In this document: one piece after another, positions 1 through 11,907 of the stretch
Position numbering within the stretch: position 1 is the stretch's first letter
Layout: every line of letters begins with the position of its first letter
Assembly: GCA_034509495.1 (NCBI GenBank)
Contig: CM067515.1
Location: 16,023,058-16,087,057, forward strand
DNA length: 64,000 nt
Reading direction: 5' to 3'
Source of the DNA: Acestrorhynchus altus
Lineage: Eukaryota > Chordata > Actinopteri > Characiformes > Acestrorhynchidae
Made by a program: the position numbers and the translations under genes
The notes under the pieces: generated by a model
Databases searched by the model: none
Told to the model about the DNA's origin: nothing
The model's input: only the letters and a program-made list of their open reading frames with translations

Positions 1-827
1 ACAAATGGGAAATTAAATTGGTATCAGTTTCCCTCTCAAATTAGCTCACCTCAAAACAATACCCGAAAAGACAGCGGAAGACGCTTCCCCAAAACAGAAA
101 GTTTCGTTATTTTAACTTTCTATTCCTTTAAACTCTGACCTTACAGTGTGATTGAACCTGTACAAGTGCAACAATTGAAACTCTTCCTCACAGCCAGAAA
201 CTTAACAGAGCTGCTTTCTGTCTGCACTCTCCTGACGCAAGCACCTGCAGTTGTGAGGGGGGGGGCGGTTTCTTTCTGACTGCACCAGCCTTTTATGTGG
301 CGTGATGTGACAAAAAGAAAAACGATGCGATGAGCCATTGTGTCAAAAAAATTCCCACTTTGACCCCTGTGTTGGTAATCAATTGATGACTCAGATGCTT
401 TTCGAAAGCTGGATGCCTGACCTACATCTCTGATGTCGGAAAAGCCTCCATACATCCACCTCTTTCTGAGATGAGGGGCGGAAAACATGCTGAGTCAGCG
501 GATTATATATGTTTTGCTTTAGTAAGCTGATTTGACCGAGCCTCTCTGCTGCTTTATATGGAGAGAAAGAAAAAAATCTCTCCTTTGATCACACTTTTCC
601 TGCTGTCAGTTGGATATTTGGAGTGCGAGTTACCCTGCAGTGCATTGACGCTTCCCCAACCAATTGTACTTAGAGTGTTGTGCTCAAGACTACTGAGAAA
701 ATGGTCTGTTAAGCTCTTTATCTGAATAGTAGGAGTTCATTTTTTCAAGTACATAAAAATAAACAAACAGTTAATGAATAAAAAATGTTAATAAATAAAC
801 AGTCAGTTAGGAGTGTGAAAGTACTTA
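1..827. other. no recognised feature
   Basis: AT-rich intron-like DNA. A run of G at 257-267 and short A/T runs are the only visible irregularities. The open frame on the minus strand at 141-488 has no recognisable domain and looks fortuitous. Confidence 0.5.
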
Positions 828-1205
828 GGGCATGGTGCCTTATTGGTTGAAGTGTTTGCCTCCCAGCAGTCCTGGGGGTCTTGGGTTCAGGGCCATATGT
901 GGGCGGAGTTTCCATGTGGGTTTCTCACATTCCAAAAACATGGATACCACGTGAATTGGCGACTCTAAATTGCCCTGGTGTGTGAATGAGTGTGTATGTG
1001 TGAATATGTGTGTGAGTGAAAGTCTGGATTGGACATGGATTGGTGCTCTGTCCTGGATGAAACTCCCTATTGTTTGATGGACGGTCATTTCAGGTAGAGA
1101 GTACACTGTACGCGATTGGCTGCTGTTTCTCACCTGTTTGTGTTTGTGCACCGTTTTTTGGCTGAGCATGACTGTCTGGACTTCTGTTTGTAAAGCATTG
1201 GGTAG
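828..1205 (+). repeat. tRNA-derived SINE (V-SINE/DeuSINE-like)
   Basis: The head has a tRNA-like promoter layout: 'gtgccttattggttgaagtg', then 'gcctcccagcag', then the B-box-like 'ggttcagg'. It is followed by the widely shared fish SINE body: 'tccatgtgggtttctcacat', 'ccaaaaacatgg', 'aattggcgactctaaattgc', and a tail with 'ttgtaaagcattgggtag'. The copy is diverged. It abuts a Tc1 fragment at 1207. Confidence 0.7.
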
Positions 1206-1206
1206 A

Positions 1207-1405
1207 TACAGGGGTTGGACAATGAAACTGAAACACCTGTCCTCTTGGACGCAAGAGGAAGCTGTCTGAAAGGGCTGTTCGGGTGCTAACCCGGATTGTA
1301 TCCAAAAAATGTCATTCCCAAGACGAATTGATGCAGTATTGGCCGCAAAATTAGGCCCTAGTACACCATACTAAAAAAATAAATAAATAAATAAATAATA
1401 AGACT
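1207..1405 (+). mobile_element. Tc1-like transposon fragment, subfamily C (internally deleted)
   Basis: Begins TA-CAGGGGTTGGACAATG, the same terminus found in opposite orientation at 12363. After about 30 bp of terminal repeat it jumps straight into transposase sequence encoding the RKRKLSERAVRVLTRIVSKK stretch (about 1252-1312). It then runs through 'gcagtattggccgcaaaa' into 'acaccatac' and an AAAT microsatellite (about 1377-1403). The helix-turn-helix start and all catalytic residues are missing. Confidence 0.75.
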
Positions 1406-2153
1406 AATGGATAATTCTGAATCCATAGGCATTGATACGGAGTAGATCTCACATTTGCAGCTCTACCAGCAGATTTGGAAGTTCTTGAGTCAACAGTGTT
1501 GGAGACATTTATGCACATTGCAGCTCAGTAATGACCCTCTGTAATTTTACTTTGGTTGCTTTGGTCTTTATAATTTTCCCACTTTTCAATAATTCTACTC
1601 ACAGTTGATCATAGAATATCTAGCTGGGAAGAAATTTAGAGCGCTGTAGAATGACCCATCATTTCACAAATGCTTGTGAAGGCAGACTGCATTGTGCTCG
1701 AATTCATAGAAATAATAAAAGAAAGAATAAAGAATAAAATGCCTGAGGCATGTCTCAATACATTTGTCCATATATTTTATGTAAAGTGAGCCATAATCTT
1801 TGTACAGATTCATTTCCTGCAGCATATATTCAGTTAATTAACAGTAACTGTGAGTTGTTCTTATTTATACCTAAAACATATCATTTCAGCAGAGCTGCAT
1901 AGTACAGTACAGAGAGAGACTCAGAGAAAGAGAGAAGGTAATCTACCTTCTAACCTCAACAATAGCAGCATCTTGCACAGTGTGCTGTGTTTAGATTGCT
2001 AAATGAAATCACTGTCAGGTGATTTACGAGAAGAAATTTCACCAAATTTGGTGAAATGCATTAATGTGTTAAAACAATATTCATGTGTTTCCAGAATAAT
2101 CACCAATGCTAATGCATTAACATTTACAGCACTATTTTAAAGAACTCTAAAGT
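1406..2153. other. no recognised feature
   Basis: AT-rich intronic sequence with short A-rich runs. No open frame or repeat family was recognised. Confidence 0.5.
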
Positions 2154-2533
2154 AGGGGGGGGCAATATGGTAAAGATTTAATATCAGGATATTTGTAAAC
2201 ATTTAATATCAGGATATTTTAAGACATTTTTACAACGCACAACACTTATTGTGATATTTTGACACAAAATGCTTTAGTAACAGCAGGTTGTTGAAAACTG
2301 CTTCTCATACATTCTTCCATACTAAGTACAGTGATTTTTATTTAATATTTGCTGCACTTCCTCCAATTAAACAAGACTGATAATTAAGCTCTTTGTAATA
2401 AAATTTGTTCTGGAAAGTTGTAATGTTTTCTTTAAGCACTGACAATATCTATGATATACCCAGAGAAGCACATTAAGATTAACAACAATAAAATTTATTA
2501 CAGTTCATTAAAATATTGTCATATTGCCCACCC
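2154..2533. mobile_element. MITE-like inverted-repeat element (GGGGCAATATG ends)
   Basis: The left end reads GGGGGGGCAATATGG and the right end CATATTGCCCACCC, which are near-perfect inverted repeats. The interior is AT-rich with no coding capacity. A related element with the same GGGCAATATG terminus sits at 17482-17790. No clear target-site duplication was found. Confidence 0.65.
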
Positions 2534-3049
2534 ATAAAGGCTCAGAATCACAATTGTTTCATAAAAATACTCTTTATAGAGCTAAAACTGGTTCTTGTGC
2601 AGGGCACATTTTAGTAGTCTGTTCCAGAGTAGAGATTGTACAAGCTGTTTATGTACAACTGAACACCTGTGTCAGATGTGGGGGCACCTTAACATCTATA
2701 GTAGTACGTCACACACACAACAGATGTGCTAGCGTTTCTGACGCAGTTGCACTACTGAAAGTCCAGTGACCTTTTGGTACGAGTCATTCATTCTTGGGTC
2801 TCTCAACCGCACCAAAAAAGACACATGAAAAGAAAAAACATAAGTGAAACAACTTGCAGTTCTCTGATTGGTGTGGCTGGCATTACAGCAGGGTGAAACC
2901 ACAGACTTGGTGTTTCTGTTGTGTGTCTGTTCTCTGATCTGCCTGTGATCTGAGACTGTAACTGTCTCTGTGTTGTAACTTAGTCACACTGCAAAAACAA
3001 CTTGGCCTTTCACCTCCTGCCCACACAAAATGCCATCATTGTTTTCTCT

Positions 3050-3112
3050 CTAATCATCATCATCATCATCATCATCGTCATCATCATCGTCATCATCATC
3101 ATCATCATTATG
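3050..3112. repeat. (ATC)n microsatellite
   Basis: Interrupted trinucleotide run of about 20 units with ATC to GTC interruptions. It creates an apparent poly-Ile open frame (3002-3202) that is not a gene. Confidence 0.95.
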
Positions 3113-3754
3113 TGCATCACTAGACTCTTATCCACAGTATATCCTCTACATCATCATTCACCAAATCATCATTCTGTGACCACAAATCAGAATTCATACT
3201 AGGGATGTCCCAATCAAGTTAGTGTCTCCTGATCCAATCTGAGTCTCATAATGCTGAACATAAGCTTTTTTTCTCCCGTGTGGCCCATTAGCCAATGCCA
3301 TTAGGATTCTCCCCCTATCAGATATGATGCTCCACACACTATGAGGGTGAAGACAAGCACAGTAATCCTCTGGTACATGTAAAGTCAGCCACTGCCTCTT
3401 TTTGAACTGCTGCCATTGCATCATCATGTTGCTGGGCAGCCAACGTGCTTGGAGGAAAGTGTTGGGTCCCCAGCTGCAATACAGTGGCTAACAGATGCCT
3501 GTGCTGACCAGCATCACACTGAGTAAGATGTGGGGAGATGTGCTCTCTCAGAATTTAGCTGCATATATTAAGCAGCAAGACCCAGGATTCAATCATAGTG
3601 CTTGTGCATGTGACCGCTGAGCCACTTGGAGCTCAGCATCAGCTTTTCTGATCCAGTCTGTTCTGATCATTTTTATTAATAATGCAACCCCACAGTTTTT
3701 ATAAATGGTGCTGCTAATGAATTCTGAAGTTCAATTGCTTTATTTCTATCCTGT

Positions 3755-4160
3755 ATTTGTTGAAGTAACTTGCTCTCCTCTCCAGGGAAGACTTTCTACT
3801 GGATACTGGAGCATTGCGGTGAAGATATGATTGCATTTATTATTTATTAGTATTAGTGAGGTAAAGATGTTGACCACCTCACCTCATCTCCAGCACCCAT
3901 CTCATCCCTAAAGTACTGGATGGAGCAGCATAATTCCAGAGAACCCAGTTCCACTGCTCCACAGCTTAATGCTGGAGGCTTTATGCCCCTCTTGCCCACA
4001 CTTGGCATTAGGCATGGTGACAATTTAATTTTATTGGTTATAATTCTCTACAGGGACTAGACCAGTTGTGTGTGCATTTGCACAACTGTATCAGCAATGG
4101 GTGCAGCCTAAAATAGCTGAAAACATTCACGAGAAGGGGTGTCCACAAACATTTGGACTC
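3755..4160 (+). mobile_element. Short non-autonomous element, family A, copy 1
   Basis: Shares ordered landmarks with the other family A copies: 'ttctactggatactggagca', 'ttgcggtgaagatatgattg', the 'catctcatccctaaagtact' segment, 'gcattaggcatggtg', 'tctctacagggactagacca' and the terminus 'ggggtgtccacaaacatttg'. Non-coding. Confidence 0.75.
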
Positions 4161-4547
4161 AGTATAGTGGCCTGTGCTGTCTGTGTTTGGGTAGATAGGG
4201 AATTGTGGGATGGCTGTGGGTGTCGGCCTACTAGCGGAGATGTCTTCATCCACATCATCTTCCAGATCTAATCCCTTATGCCCTCAGAGGAAGCAATTAA
4301 GATGGAGTCTTTAAATGCTGCAGTTAGATAGAGAGATTGCTCGCTGATGTGATGGACAGATGAAACAGAAGTGCTTGTTGGGCAAAGAGCTTTCTTTGAA
4401 GGAACCAGGCAGAAATTCCTGGGATCCTCAAAGATTCTTTGAGTGATGCCATAGAAGAATCACTTTTGGTTCTCTGAAGACCCACATTAGTAAAGGAGTA
4501 TGTAGGTTCTTTCCTTGTTAAAGATTCTTCAGACTCATACAGTGAAT

Positions 4548-5310
4548 CCGGAAAGCATTCACAGCGCTTCACTTTTTCCTCATTGTGTTATGTTACTGCC
4601 TTTTTCCAAAATGGATTTAATAAATTTTTTACCTGAAAATTCTACACACTATACCCCAAGATGACAATGTGAGAACAGTTTGTTTGAAATCTTTTCAAAT
4701 GTATTAAAAACAAAATACAAAAATATAACATACATAAATATTCACAGACATTGCTCAGAACGTTGTTGGAGCACCTTTGGCAGCAATTATAGCCTGACTT
4801 AGGCCCCTCTACAACTATCACTCAGTCTGGCTGGGTGGACAGCTCTAGGAAGAGTCCTGGTGGTTCCCAACTTCTCCCATTTACAGATGATGGAGCCACT
4901 CTCCTCACTGGAACCTTCAATGCAGCAGATATATTTCTATACCCTTCCCCAGATCTGTAGTCTCACACATAATTCCTTAGACTTCATGGTTTGGTTTGTG
5001 CTCTGACATGGGTGCTCTGTTATGGGACCTTATATAAGCAGGTGTGTGCCTTTCCAATGTCCAGTCAACTGGATTTACCAATCAATCAAGAAACATCTGA
5101 AGGATGATCAGTGGGAACAAAATGCATGAGTTTCAAGGCAAAGGCTGTGAAAATGACTATAAATTTCCAAAAAATTCAATCAACCTTTTCTCACTTTGTC
5201 ATTGTTGGGTATTGTTTGTAGACATTTGAGGGGAAAAATGAATTGCATCCATTTTGAAATGAGGCTGTAAGATAAACAGAATGTGCAAAAAGCAATGGGC
5301 ACAATTTCTC
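4548..5310 (-). mobile_element. Tc1-like transposon remnant, subfamily B, copy 1
   Basis: Starts with the terminal repeat 'cagtgaatccggaaagcatt' followed by 'cacagcgcttcactttttcc', which is the classic fish Tc1 end. On the minus strand only the N-terminal coding edge survives: '...atgaagtctaaggaatt' and the helix-turn-helix region around 4830-4990. The catalytic half has been deleted. The right terminus decays around 5300. It appears inserted in an older 'aaagaaccc/ggttct' repeat whose halves lie at about 4400-4545 and 5310-5395. Confidence 0.75.
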
Positions 5311-5395
5311 TTTTAGAAAAACTCTTCTTTGTGGAATCAAAAATGGTTCTTCTATCACATTAATCAAAGAACCCTGTATGTGTTTGTGTGTATGT

Positions 5396-6284
5396 GTGTT
5401 CAAAAACATTAAACTTAGAACTATACATATCTGGATATTCCACTGTCTTAGCTATCCCACTGTCGTAAGAAAAGTCTTACATCACCAAAAAGTCATTTTT
5501 AACAATGATTTAAAACAGCCGACTCTGACCACTGATGTTTATTTGGGTTTATTCTAGTGTTATATAGAGTTTTATAGTTAAATATTCTTTGAGACACAGA
5601 ATTCTACACAAAGGAATGTGATTGCTGTGATGTAGCGCTTATGAAAGCAGAGGTATTGTTGCTGTTTATCTGTTCTTGAGGTATGAAAAGTACAGAGTTA
5701 ACCATTTTCTGTATCTAATTCATATAGATTATTTTATTATTACTTCTCACTTTAAAGGGTTGTATGTGCGTTTGTGTATGTTTCTTCTGAAACATCATAG
5801 TTAGCTATTCATTGCTACTTACAATATCAGTACTAAGTCATTTCATATCACCCTGTCATGACAGATTACCCCCATACTGAAAAATCTGATACGTAGAATA
5901 GTCTAGGGTTCTACCCATTTCCTCAGTTTTTTTGTAGTTGCTGATTATCACACTTTTTTTTTGAGTGTTAACCAAAGTTCAAAGTGATGTTCAAAAGTGT
6001 GAACGTAATAATATGGTAGGGTGTCTGTGATATTTTAGCTTTATGACACACTTTATTTCAGGATTATTGATAACAGTCAGAGTCATAAAGTGTCAGAACC
6101 CACATGAAAACGTCTGTTAAAGATCACTGAACACCTCCATGTGGTGAGAGGACAGGCTTTGATGTTTCAGGCTTTTCTTTGGACTTTAGATAATTTAGGC
6201 CCTACTGATATACAATCAAACCATCACAGAAGAAGGGAAAAACCTTCTGACCATTCAGCTGAAGTTGTATTTTTGAGACACAAT
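5396..6284. other. no recognised feature
   Basis: AT-rich intronic DNA with small homopolymer runs (for example T at 5953-5961). No repeat family or open frame could be assigned. Confidence 0.5.
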
Positions 6285-6787
6285 CTGGACAAAAGTTTAG
6301 GGACACCTGCTTACTCATAGTTTCATAGTGTCTGAAAGCAAGGCTAAGGCCTTTTGTTGGAGTAACTGTCTTTAGTTCCCAGAGAAGTTTTTCTACTAGA
6401 TTTTGGAACATTGCTGTAAGGATTTTATTTCATTCATTGACAAGTGCATTAGTGAGATCAGGATGTTAATTGATGATCACTCCACCTTATCCCCAACTCC
6501 CCAGCTCATCCTAGAATTATTGGATGGAACACCATCATTCAAGATAACACAGCTGCTCTACAGCTCAATGGTGGGGGGCTTTAGACCCTTCTAGCTCACA
6601 CCTGCCAGTAGGCATAGTGCCAATATGTTCTTGTTTATCTGCTCCAGTGGGTTTCATTCTCTTGGCAGTACTTCTCTACAAGGACTAGACGAGCATGTGT
6701 GTGCATTTGCATATCTGTGTCAGCAATGGGTGTCACATAAAGTATCTGAAAGCATTCATGAGAAGGGGTGTCCACAAATATTTGGAC
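6285..6787 (+). mobile_element. Short non-autonomous element, family A, copy 2 (near full length)
   Basis: The most complete family A copy. The left end 'ggacaaaagtttagggacac' is an imperfect inverted repeat of the right end 'ggggtgtccacaaatatttg', so the family has terminal inverted repeats. Total length is about 500 bp with no coding potential. The landmarks are in the same order as in copies 1, 3 and 10. Confidence 0.8.
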
Positions 6788-8044
6788 GTAAAATGTAAGT
6801 TGAGCGAGGACTGAGAAAGACGACCAAGTTAAAGGGAGGAACTTGGATGGTTGCTGGTGGGGTGCGGAAACTTTGATGTGAACGTGGAAGCTGGAGATGA
6901 AACTTTAAGAATGGGAGAAAAAAAGGAGGTGGAGCTTCTAGAATTTTCAAAGCTTATACCCTAAAAATTTAAGTCATATTTCTCACGTGTCCAAGTAGTG
7001 GAAGGATAGCTTGGTTAATCCTGTGACTTTGGCACTGTACCTCTCCTGTTGTCTTGGTTTAGTGTCAATTAATGTGTGTAGTGTCGCTGTGTCTACATGA
7101 ACCCAGACTGCAGGCACGATTAAGCCAAGTCTAGCTAAACCCTGTATGACAGACTACTTGCAGTGAACTGCAGTTTGGAGCATGTCTGGAGATCTGGGTG
7201 TGTATAATTGCTCTCAGGAAATCTTGAGAAAATCTCCTGCCGTTTGTAATTCAGTCGACGTGGCTCACGTTTAGAGCATGATTTTAGAGTTTCAGTTTCA
7301 GGAACCGTGCCAGAAATTTAAAGCTTGGGATGGGACCATAGGAACTTGCTTTGGAGTCTTGCGTTGGAAAATCCCAAAGGCCCAGTCAGTCTCGTTTTAG
7401 GAATCAGTCCGATTTGTGATCTTGAGGTTGAATGACCTTTTTGCCATTTCTTTGTAGCTGATAGGGGAAGCCAACTCTGACTGGTTCATTCAGGATAGAT
7501 TTCTGGTTGCTCTTTATTCATGTGCAAATGGTTTGAACTTAGAGTTGGACAAGTACGCCTCCACTAGACATGCACTGATTTGGGAGTTGTGCACTGATGC
7601 TGATATTGAATATTTTTTGTGTATATACATGACTGTGCAGAGGTTTTCAGCATGTAAACACAGTATTTAAAATACTTTCTCTCAGCAAAAAGACAGTTTA
7701 CTCTACTCATAATTTCTCATTTTGAAGAAAGTAGCTTTCTTCTAGTTTGAAGGGGAAAAAAAACTCCAGGTTTTTCTTTACAGAAAATGCCACCTTCCAT
7801 CACCAGCACTGATTTACCAAACCAGGTGTTGGATGAGAATTCTAAATATGAAATTATCCATATAATTATATAAATATTAAATGAACAATTATTACCCAGT
7901 TAAGGGGCTATCCATTGTATTCTTCATAGGTATTTAAAACCTTTGCACAATACTGTACATTTAGTGATGTTCAGGCAGGTACATAAACATTCATATCAAG
8001 TTTAAACTGAGACCAAATCTATCTTGAGAAGTTCAACATTAATT
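6788..8044. other. no recognised feature
   Basis: No repeat family or conserved frame was recognised. There is a purine-rich patch at 6795-6930 and ordinary intron-like sequence beyond. Confidence 0.5.
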
Positions 8045-8215
8045 TAAGTTATGGTCAGGGTCACTGTGGGTTTGTTGGCAGTAACACAAACCCACAGATG
8101 ATAGGGAGACAGTTTAGCGTAGCAGGTACACCTACTGCATGAATTGGGAGTCCCCAGATGAAACCCACATGGACATTGGAAGGAGGACACGCCACACAGA
8201 TTTTGGACACCTGTA
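8045..8215 (-). repeat. SINE body fragment (antisense)
   Basis: Reads as the complement of the fish SINE body seen at 828-1205: 'gtgtagc'-like and 'ccagatgaaacccacatgga' followed by 'cattggaaggaggacacgcc'. It corresponds to the 'ggcgtgttctcc...tgtgggtttcc' block in the sense orientation. The head and tail are missing. Confidence 0.55.
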
Positions 8216-8270
8216 GAGCTGTACAGCACATACAGCATCACTGTTGTTCACTAAATACATATTCATTACA

Positions 8271-8752
8271 TGAACAAAAGTATCGGGACAGCTGTTCAAT
8301 CATTGTTTGTTCTGAAAGGGTACTAAAAGATTTTTACCTGCTTTTGTTGGAGTAACTGTCTCTACTGTCCAGTGAAGATTTTCTACTAGATTTTGGACCA
8401 TTGCTGTGAGGATTGGATTGCATTTATTGATGAGAGTATTAGTGAGGTCAGGATGTTGGATGATCACCACATCACCTCATCCTTAACTCCCCAACACATT
8501 CCAAAAGTATTGAATGGAGTACCATCATTCCAGACAACACAGTTGTACTGATCCACAGCTCAGTGTTGGAGGGCTTTATACCTCACAAAACCCATACTTG
8601 GCATTAGGCATGGTGCCAATAGGTTCATGTTTATGTGCTCCAGAAAGTCATAATCAAAGCAGTACTTTGCATTTGCACATCTGTGTCAACAGTAGGTGTA
8701 AGTTAAAGTAGCTGAATGCATTAATTAGAAGGGGTGTCCACAAACATTTGCA
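8271..8752 (+). mobile_element. Short non-autonomous element, family A, copy 3
   Basis: Left end 'gaacaaaagtatcgggacag', right end 'ggggtgtccacaaacatttg'. Internal landmarks are 'ttctactagattttggacca', 'ttgctgtgaggattggattg', 'gcattaggcatggtgcc' and 'gcacatctgtgtcaacagta'. Near full length and non-coding. Confidence 0.8.
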
Positions 8753-9996
8753 CATGTATACTGAATCAGTCCCTGTATCGTGGTGTGTATTGCATGGTGT
8801 TTGGGGTGTGTTCCTATTGCCTGAGATCTTCTGGATGTTTTTTTTAATTGAAGATGATGCTGTGCTGTGTTTGATTGTCTGCCCTCTCTGTCAGTGACCC
8901 CTTGTCTACATCTGAATGTGTGTGTGCGGAGTGCTGGTTGGCCCACAGGGTGGCTGTAACCTCTTGCTGGAGAGCAGCTGCCACTCTGGGTTCAGGCAGC
9001 GGGCAGCGTGCCTCGCCAGGGAAGGAAAAAAAAGAAAATGGGAAGGTTTGCTCAGATGACTTTGATCATATTTTCTCTGCCCTCGTCTGTGTTTGTGATT
9101 CTTTCCCCTTCAACTTCCATTCTGGTGTGTTCTTTTTCCTCTGTGCCAAGCTGGCTTTTTCTCACATCCTGTCTTCTCAGCTCATTCTTTCTCTGTTCTT
9201 CCTCTTTTCCTGCTCTCTGTGTCTTTGCGGGAGGGAGCATGGTCTTACTGATGTCCCGACCCTGTGTTATTTTATTCGTCTATTTTATTTTATTTTATTT
9301 TTTTTTTAGTATTTTTTTTTTGGGCTTATTTTTCATTGCTACCAGGCGATACATCGTCAATATTGATTTTAAGCCAGGCAGTAAAAACAGGGTGTCCGAG
9401 TCAAGCATAACAATGCCGGGAAAAATGAAGCTAAATATTGTTGTGGCGTCACCGTGACCATGCCGAGATCTGTTAGTGAGCGTTAGTTGCGTTGTATTTG
9501 CCTTGAAAGGCCTCATTAGGATCACACTGTCCATTAAATATCAAACCCTGCATTGTGTGTGGTTTGCAAAACACTCACCCAATGTCATGTACGCCAGCAT
9601 GTGTCATTTGGAAGTACTTTAAAAGAAAGAAAGATGCACTGAAGAAGTTTTCCACTGCCATCAGTGTCAAGACATGAGCACGATCCAGAGTGGGTTAACC
9701 GCTAAAAGATAGGCCACTAGTAGGGCCTTTGGTGTTGGGATGGTCCACAGGGTAATAATATGGGGTGGGGTGGGAGGGTTGATTGACTATGGTCCTGAAG
9801 CCACCTGGGTCAATTAAAAAGCAAGATAGGTGGAGTCAATATATGCAGACAGACATTGACTCTGCCTGCATGCTTATTGAATGTGAATGTGGTGGTTCCA
9901 TGTGCTTCTGTATAAATATGTGAGGAATTGTGGGGTAATTGGTATGTGTACTGCTGAGTATTGACTGTGTGTGGGTGTGTGTGTGTGTGTGGGTGT
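8753..9996. other. no recognised gene
   Basis: Contains a pyrimidine-rich stretch (9080-9330) with T-runs that opens two overlapping frames of about 145 codons at 8875-9457. Both are low-complexity and unlike any family known to me. The segment near 9700-9800 is weakly transposase-like but was not assigned. Confidence 0.45.
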
Positions 9997-10135
9997 GTTA
10001 ATGAATGCCATCACCTACTTTAAGCTCGACTCATTGCTCACACAAATGTGCAAATGCACATGTGCGACTTGTCTAGTACCTATAGAGAAGTACTGGAGTA
10101 AAATCATGAGCCTATTGGTCAAAGTTTCTGCACCA
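9997..10135 (-). mobile_element. Short non-autonomous element, family A, copy 4 (fragment)
   Basis: Complement of the 3' half of family A. Landmarks are 'acctactttaagctcgactc', 'attgctcacacaaatgtgca', 'cttgtctagtacctatagag' and 'aagtactgg'. The outer terminus has been replaced by a TG-rich stretch. Confidence 0.6.
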
Positions 10136-10479
10136 AATCTAGTTTTGTGTTAAGATCATCTTAATTGGTAGACAGTGTTAAATTTAAAACTCAGTCTAAC
10201 AGAACCAGTTCTGGTTAGCACTATGTGCTAATTCAAGCTTGGCAAGTACAATAGCAGTTACTGATACAAGTTCAAATGAAAGACTCAGACCCAAGTTAGT
10301 GAAGTTGGACAACAGTTTGCATTATGCCCAGGTCAGTGGCTGTCCTTGGTGTAGAAATATAAAATTTGTTAACCCTGCTTAACATCTCAGATTAACACAC
10401 CCACCCTGTGCCTTTGTGTATCAGCCACTGTTCTCACTACCCTCTCTGTAACGCTCTCCAGCCACCTTCCCTCCCCTCC

Positions 10480-11240
10480 CTTCTGCTCTCTTCCCAGCCC
10501 CATGCCAGCTGCTCATTGGTCAGATGGAGCTGTGCCAGTGCTGGCAGCTGGCACCACTAGTGGCATTGAAACAATGACGCTGCTGCTGCCTCTGATGGCA
10601 GAGCTGGCACTCTGCCAGCCCCTCCTGCTGCAAGGGGAGGATAGATCGAGGAGAGGGGAGTGCAAAAGAGAAGGGAGAGACATGAAGTGAGTTATACAGA
10701 GAGAAAATTAATATAGATAGGGTGAGAAAGGAGTGAGACAGCAGGAGAGAGGGAGAAAGTGGGGAGATTTAGTAGAGAGAAAGAAAGAGGGGGAATACAG
10801 TGAGGAAGATTTTGGGGAGGAGTCCCAGTGGGAGCCACTCTTTTTCTCCATTCCTGTGAAAGGACGGAGAAATGAGGGGAAGAATGGGTAATTATATGCT
10901 TGTTTAGATTTACTTATCTCACTCCCTCTCTATTTCTCTCTCACTCTCTTGCTCTCTGCTTGTCCCCCTGACCCCTGGCTAATTCATTAAGCCCTGATCC
11001 GGTCTACAGCTGGCTGGGGCGGCCGCCTGATGTCGAGGAATAATTACAACTGTGCCGTCTGCTCCATTCTCACTACATGCGCTCCGGCCTGTCGTCCGCC
11101 TGTGAGAGAGCACCAAAGAGAGCACCACGCTTTCCGCCTTTGTCATCTTTAATCAGGTCTGTATTTACAGCCTGAGGGAGCAGCGCTGCACTGAGGCCGT
11201 GAATGAGGCCTTTGTCTTTGTGTGGGTAATGTGTGTTCGT
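10480..11240. promoter_or_regulatory. candidate conserved regulatory island
   Basis: A repeat-poor, GC-richer block in otherwise AT-rich, repeat-filled intron. It has clustered TGGCA/TGCCA half-sites at 10500-10620, homeodomain-type 'taattcattaag' near 10980, a GGCGGCCGCC island near 11018 and 'ggaataattacaactg' near 11036. No coding frame with family resemblance. Regulatory function is inference from composition and motif content only. Confidence 0.3.
10604..10618. promoter_or_regulatory. palindromic NFI binding site
   Basis: CTGGCACTCTGCCAG matches the established full NFI site (T/C)TGGC-N5-GCCA(A/G) exactly, with correct 5-bp spacing. Additional half-sites (TGCCAGTGCTGGCA, CTGGCACC) lie 40-80 bp upstream. 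Because the site lies in an intron of an NFI gene, it could mediate autoregulation. That role is inference. Confidence 0.45.
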
Positions 11241-11907
11241 AGAACTGCAGATTACACCATAGAAACTGAGACTCACATTGTGCTGAATGTTTGTGAGTAG
11301 ACCGCAGGTGTCCCAGCTGAAATCTGCTGGCATGTAAACTGCAGTAAAGCGTAACAACCTCCCATAAATCAGAGACAGAGATCGAACTCTAGACGACGAC
11401 GAGGAGAGAGTACCTTACAGAAACACTCTGACATGAAAGTGCTGAACAGCTATTTATGTATATCAGTCATTTTTGGTTGAATTGATATCACAATGTGTGT
11501 GTGGGTGTGTGTGTTTTTGTGTGGGTGTGTTTGTGTGTGGGTGTGTTTGTGTGTGGGTGTGTGTGTTTGTAACCGCAACTTGCATCTAGATTTTACAGGT
11601 ACACATTATAAAAATACACACCTAGTTCTAAAATCTGATTAGGTTTTAAGTCTGCCATAAAATACACGAATACATAGAACAATATATAAACACTCATAGC
11701 CAGTGCAGAAGTACTTTTACTCCGTATATTATCAATCGTATCTAGCATATACATGCTCATACACAGTATATAGCCTCTATATAGACAGTATATATACATG
11801 ATACATAAACAAACTAGCATATTCCATCATAGACATTATGTTAACACTCATAAACGGTGTACTGTGTGTTCATACACTGTATCTAAATACCCATACACAG
11901 TACATGC

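Noticed and set aside
8875..9457. Two overlapping + strand frames of about 145 codons, hydrophobic with Leu/Phe/Ser runs
   Set aside because: Both are driven by a pyrimidine-rich tract and T-runs, have no recognisable domain, no splice or promoter context, and overlap each other in different frames.
9690..9850. Possible Tc1 transposase scrap ('ggtgttgggatggtccacag')
   Set aside because: Too short and too diverged to place in any subfamily, with no terminus or catalytic motif.
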